DNA of 57,329 nt from Chalciporus piperatus (lineage: Eukaryota > Basidiomycota > Agaricomycetes > Boletales > Boletaceae), in contig JBBPTG010000158.1 of the NCBI GenBank assembly GCA_038093975.1, positions 1 through 57,329 of the forward strand, written 5' to 3'. Made by a program: the position numbers and the translations under genes. Numbering within the stretch: position 1 is the stretch's first letter; every line of letters begins with the position of its first letter. Below the pieces are notes generated by a model. It did no database searches. It worked only from the letters and a program-made list of their open reading frames with translations, and was not told the origin of the DNA. This document shows, one piece after another, positions 56,051 to 57,329 of the stretch.

Positions 56051-57329
56051 ATGGTCCTCGGAAATGGGCGCAACACTCGGATGGGAGGCTCTATGCCAAA
56101 ACTTCCCACGCCTACGAATAGACCATCCAGAACCTCAACCGGCAACCCAAACGCGTCTATCGCCCTAGACGAATTGCTGGAATCTGATGACTACTCGGTC
56201 ACGAGCGCGGAAGAAGGCATCAAATACTTAGAAAAGTTTTCATTATGCCAGGTGGGACATCCGTTTTCAACCGAGCACTTAGCATACGCGCTGGCCCAAA
56301 TCTCGCAGTTAAACAAAGTCCCACGCCCCGCTATCGAGGGCATCCGAGCAGTAATATACATCCTTCGCGATAATGCAGCCTCCGAGGTCGCAACAGCAGT
56401 CATAGACCACGTCAAGGACTCGATAGCATCAGAAGTCGCCGCCCAGGTCATAACCGCCATATCGTCCCACGTTGGAAAAATGATGCAAACCGCAGAAAAC
56501 CTCGAATCCAACACGAAAGTACTGGAGCAAACTCGCCTCGACATCTCCAACTCCTTATCCGGTCCATCCATCGAAGCCACTCTGGAGAGAGTAGAGGAGG
56601 CGGCCGACGCTGTATACTCAAGCATCAGCGATGTCAAAAACGCGATCGAACTCCTCACCCCTTCGTTGAATACAACACAAGAATGCATCAACACCCTCTG
56701 TAGCGGAAGCGCCCAACTCCATGGCACCACAAACGACGCTCAACGACCATCCTACAGTTCCGCAGTCAAAGCGAACCTAAGTCCTACCCAACATATCACC
56801 ACCGTCAACAACCCTGTAGCCCTTCCAGCGCTAGCTAGGGCGGCCGTGCGAGAACGCCAAATTCTTCTCCAACCCATCGGAGACCAGCCCATCTTCGAAA
56901 CGGACACCCCTACAAGCACTATAGCCACCAAGATACAGGAAGCCCTCGACTCACTCCAACCGCCCTACGGCACCATTCCCAAAGTCGCAGCTGTCCTCCG
57001 ACTTCGGGGTGGCGGCCTAACGCTAGAAATGAACGACGCATCATCAGCCGACTGGATACGCGAACCGGACATCAGAACCAAGTTTATAGAACGGCTGGGC
57101 ATCCAAGCAGTCGTTAAGGACCGCCAACACCAAATCCTAGTCCCCTTCATCCCTATCCGATATGATGTTAAAAGCAGGGACTGGCTAAACGAACTAGAGG
57201 CGGAAAACAACATGCCAAGTGGAGCACTCGACAGTGTAAGATGGGTGAAGCCCATCGAAAAACGCTCTCCCAACCAACGAGTGGCCCACGCGGTATTCTC
57301 CTTTAACATCGCGGATGTGGCTAATAACA
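56051..57329 (+). mobile_element. LINE-like retroelement, ORF1-type protein, 5' part
   Basis: From the ATG at 56051 an uninterrupted frame of 426 codons runs to the end of the window, starting MVLGNGRNTRMGGSMPKLPT. The product has a helical central part (VIDHVKDSIASEVAAQVITA, VLEQTRLDISNSLSG) that would form coiled coils, the motif RPSYSSAVKANLSP and RERQILLQP, then an RRM-like fold near the right edge (VAAVLRLRGGGLTLEMNDAS, SRDWLNELEAENNMPSGALD). That order matches ORF1 proteins of LINE retrotransposons in basidiomycetes, which usually continue to CCHC zinc knuckles and precede a reverse transcriptase ORF; none of that is inside the window. Intact frame suggests a young insertion right after CRO3. 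Confidence 0.6.

Noticed and set aside
1..57329. tRNA, rRNA, CRISPR arrays and riboswitches
   Set aside because: No cloverleaf-like B-box (GGTTCGANTCC) in proper context, no rRNA-like stretch, and no regularly spaced repeat array was found by eye.

Overview
The window looks like genomic DNA of a filamentous basidiomycete, most likely a decay-type Agaricomycete. Genes are split by many short GT-AG introns (about 50-60 nt), several of which become visible only by joining frames. The families present (glyoxal-oxidase-type copper radical oxidases, a secreted catalase, a berberine-bridge-type FAD oxidase, an UNC-93-like transporter, a YqcI/YcgG protein, a 4CXXC_R1 zinc-finger protein) fit that lineage. 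The assignment is inferred from gene content and gene structure; no marker gene proves a genus.

Layout. 1-2.4 kb: the edge of one unidentified gene and a decayed GH16 glucanase 3' end. 2.5-14.3 kb: two nearly identical copper radical oxidase genes (CRO1 on +, CRO2 on -) form a long inverted repeat around an uncertain secreted protein, a TauD/TfdA dioxygenase, a Zn2Cys6 regulator and the INO80 subunit gene IES6. 15.5-25.5 kb: an FAD-linked oxidase, a CDCA7/R1-like zinc-finger protein with a SUMO-interaction-like motif, and an amino-acid permease. 25.5-34 kb: a 450-bp TA-flanked MITE, a glutathione S-transferase, a YqcI/YcgG protein with an N-terminal membrane segment, and a PNPOx-FNR fusion oxidoreductase. 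34.3-42.7 kb: a secreted catalase, an UNC-93-like transporter and an APH-type phosphotransferase. 43.3-45.4 kb: a rearranged patch with a truncated unknown gene, a broken second GST copy, and the partner of a duplicated UBA2 3' end. 45.4-51.7 kb: SUMO-activating enzyme UBA2, a conserved fungal unknown, 3-hydroxyanthranilate dioxygenase (BNA1), a truncated GH3 gene and a small unknown. 53.4-57.3 kb: a third, diverged copper radical oxidase with a transmembrane anchor, followed by a retroelement ORF1-like frame running off the right edge.

How the genes relate. Three H2O2-producing copper oxidases, one FAD oxidase likely to make H2O2, and one secreted H2O2-removing catalase lie within 53 kb. That is suggestive of an extracellular peroxide neighbourhood, but housekeeping genes (IES6, UBA2, BNA1, permease) are interspersed, so it is not a tight cluster. 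The most informative signals are structural: patchy gene conversion between CRO1 and CRO2 that extends through introns, duplication and decay of a GST segment with an in-frame deletion flanked by short repeats, copying of the UBA2 C-terminus and 3' flank behind a kinase gene, and a MITE packed with ACCCATA motifs. I did not find a clearly undescribed multi-gene system. I saw no tRNA, rRNA or CRISPR array.
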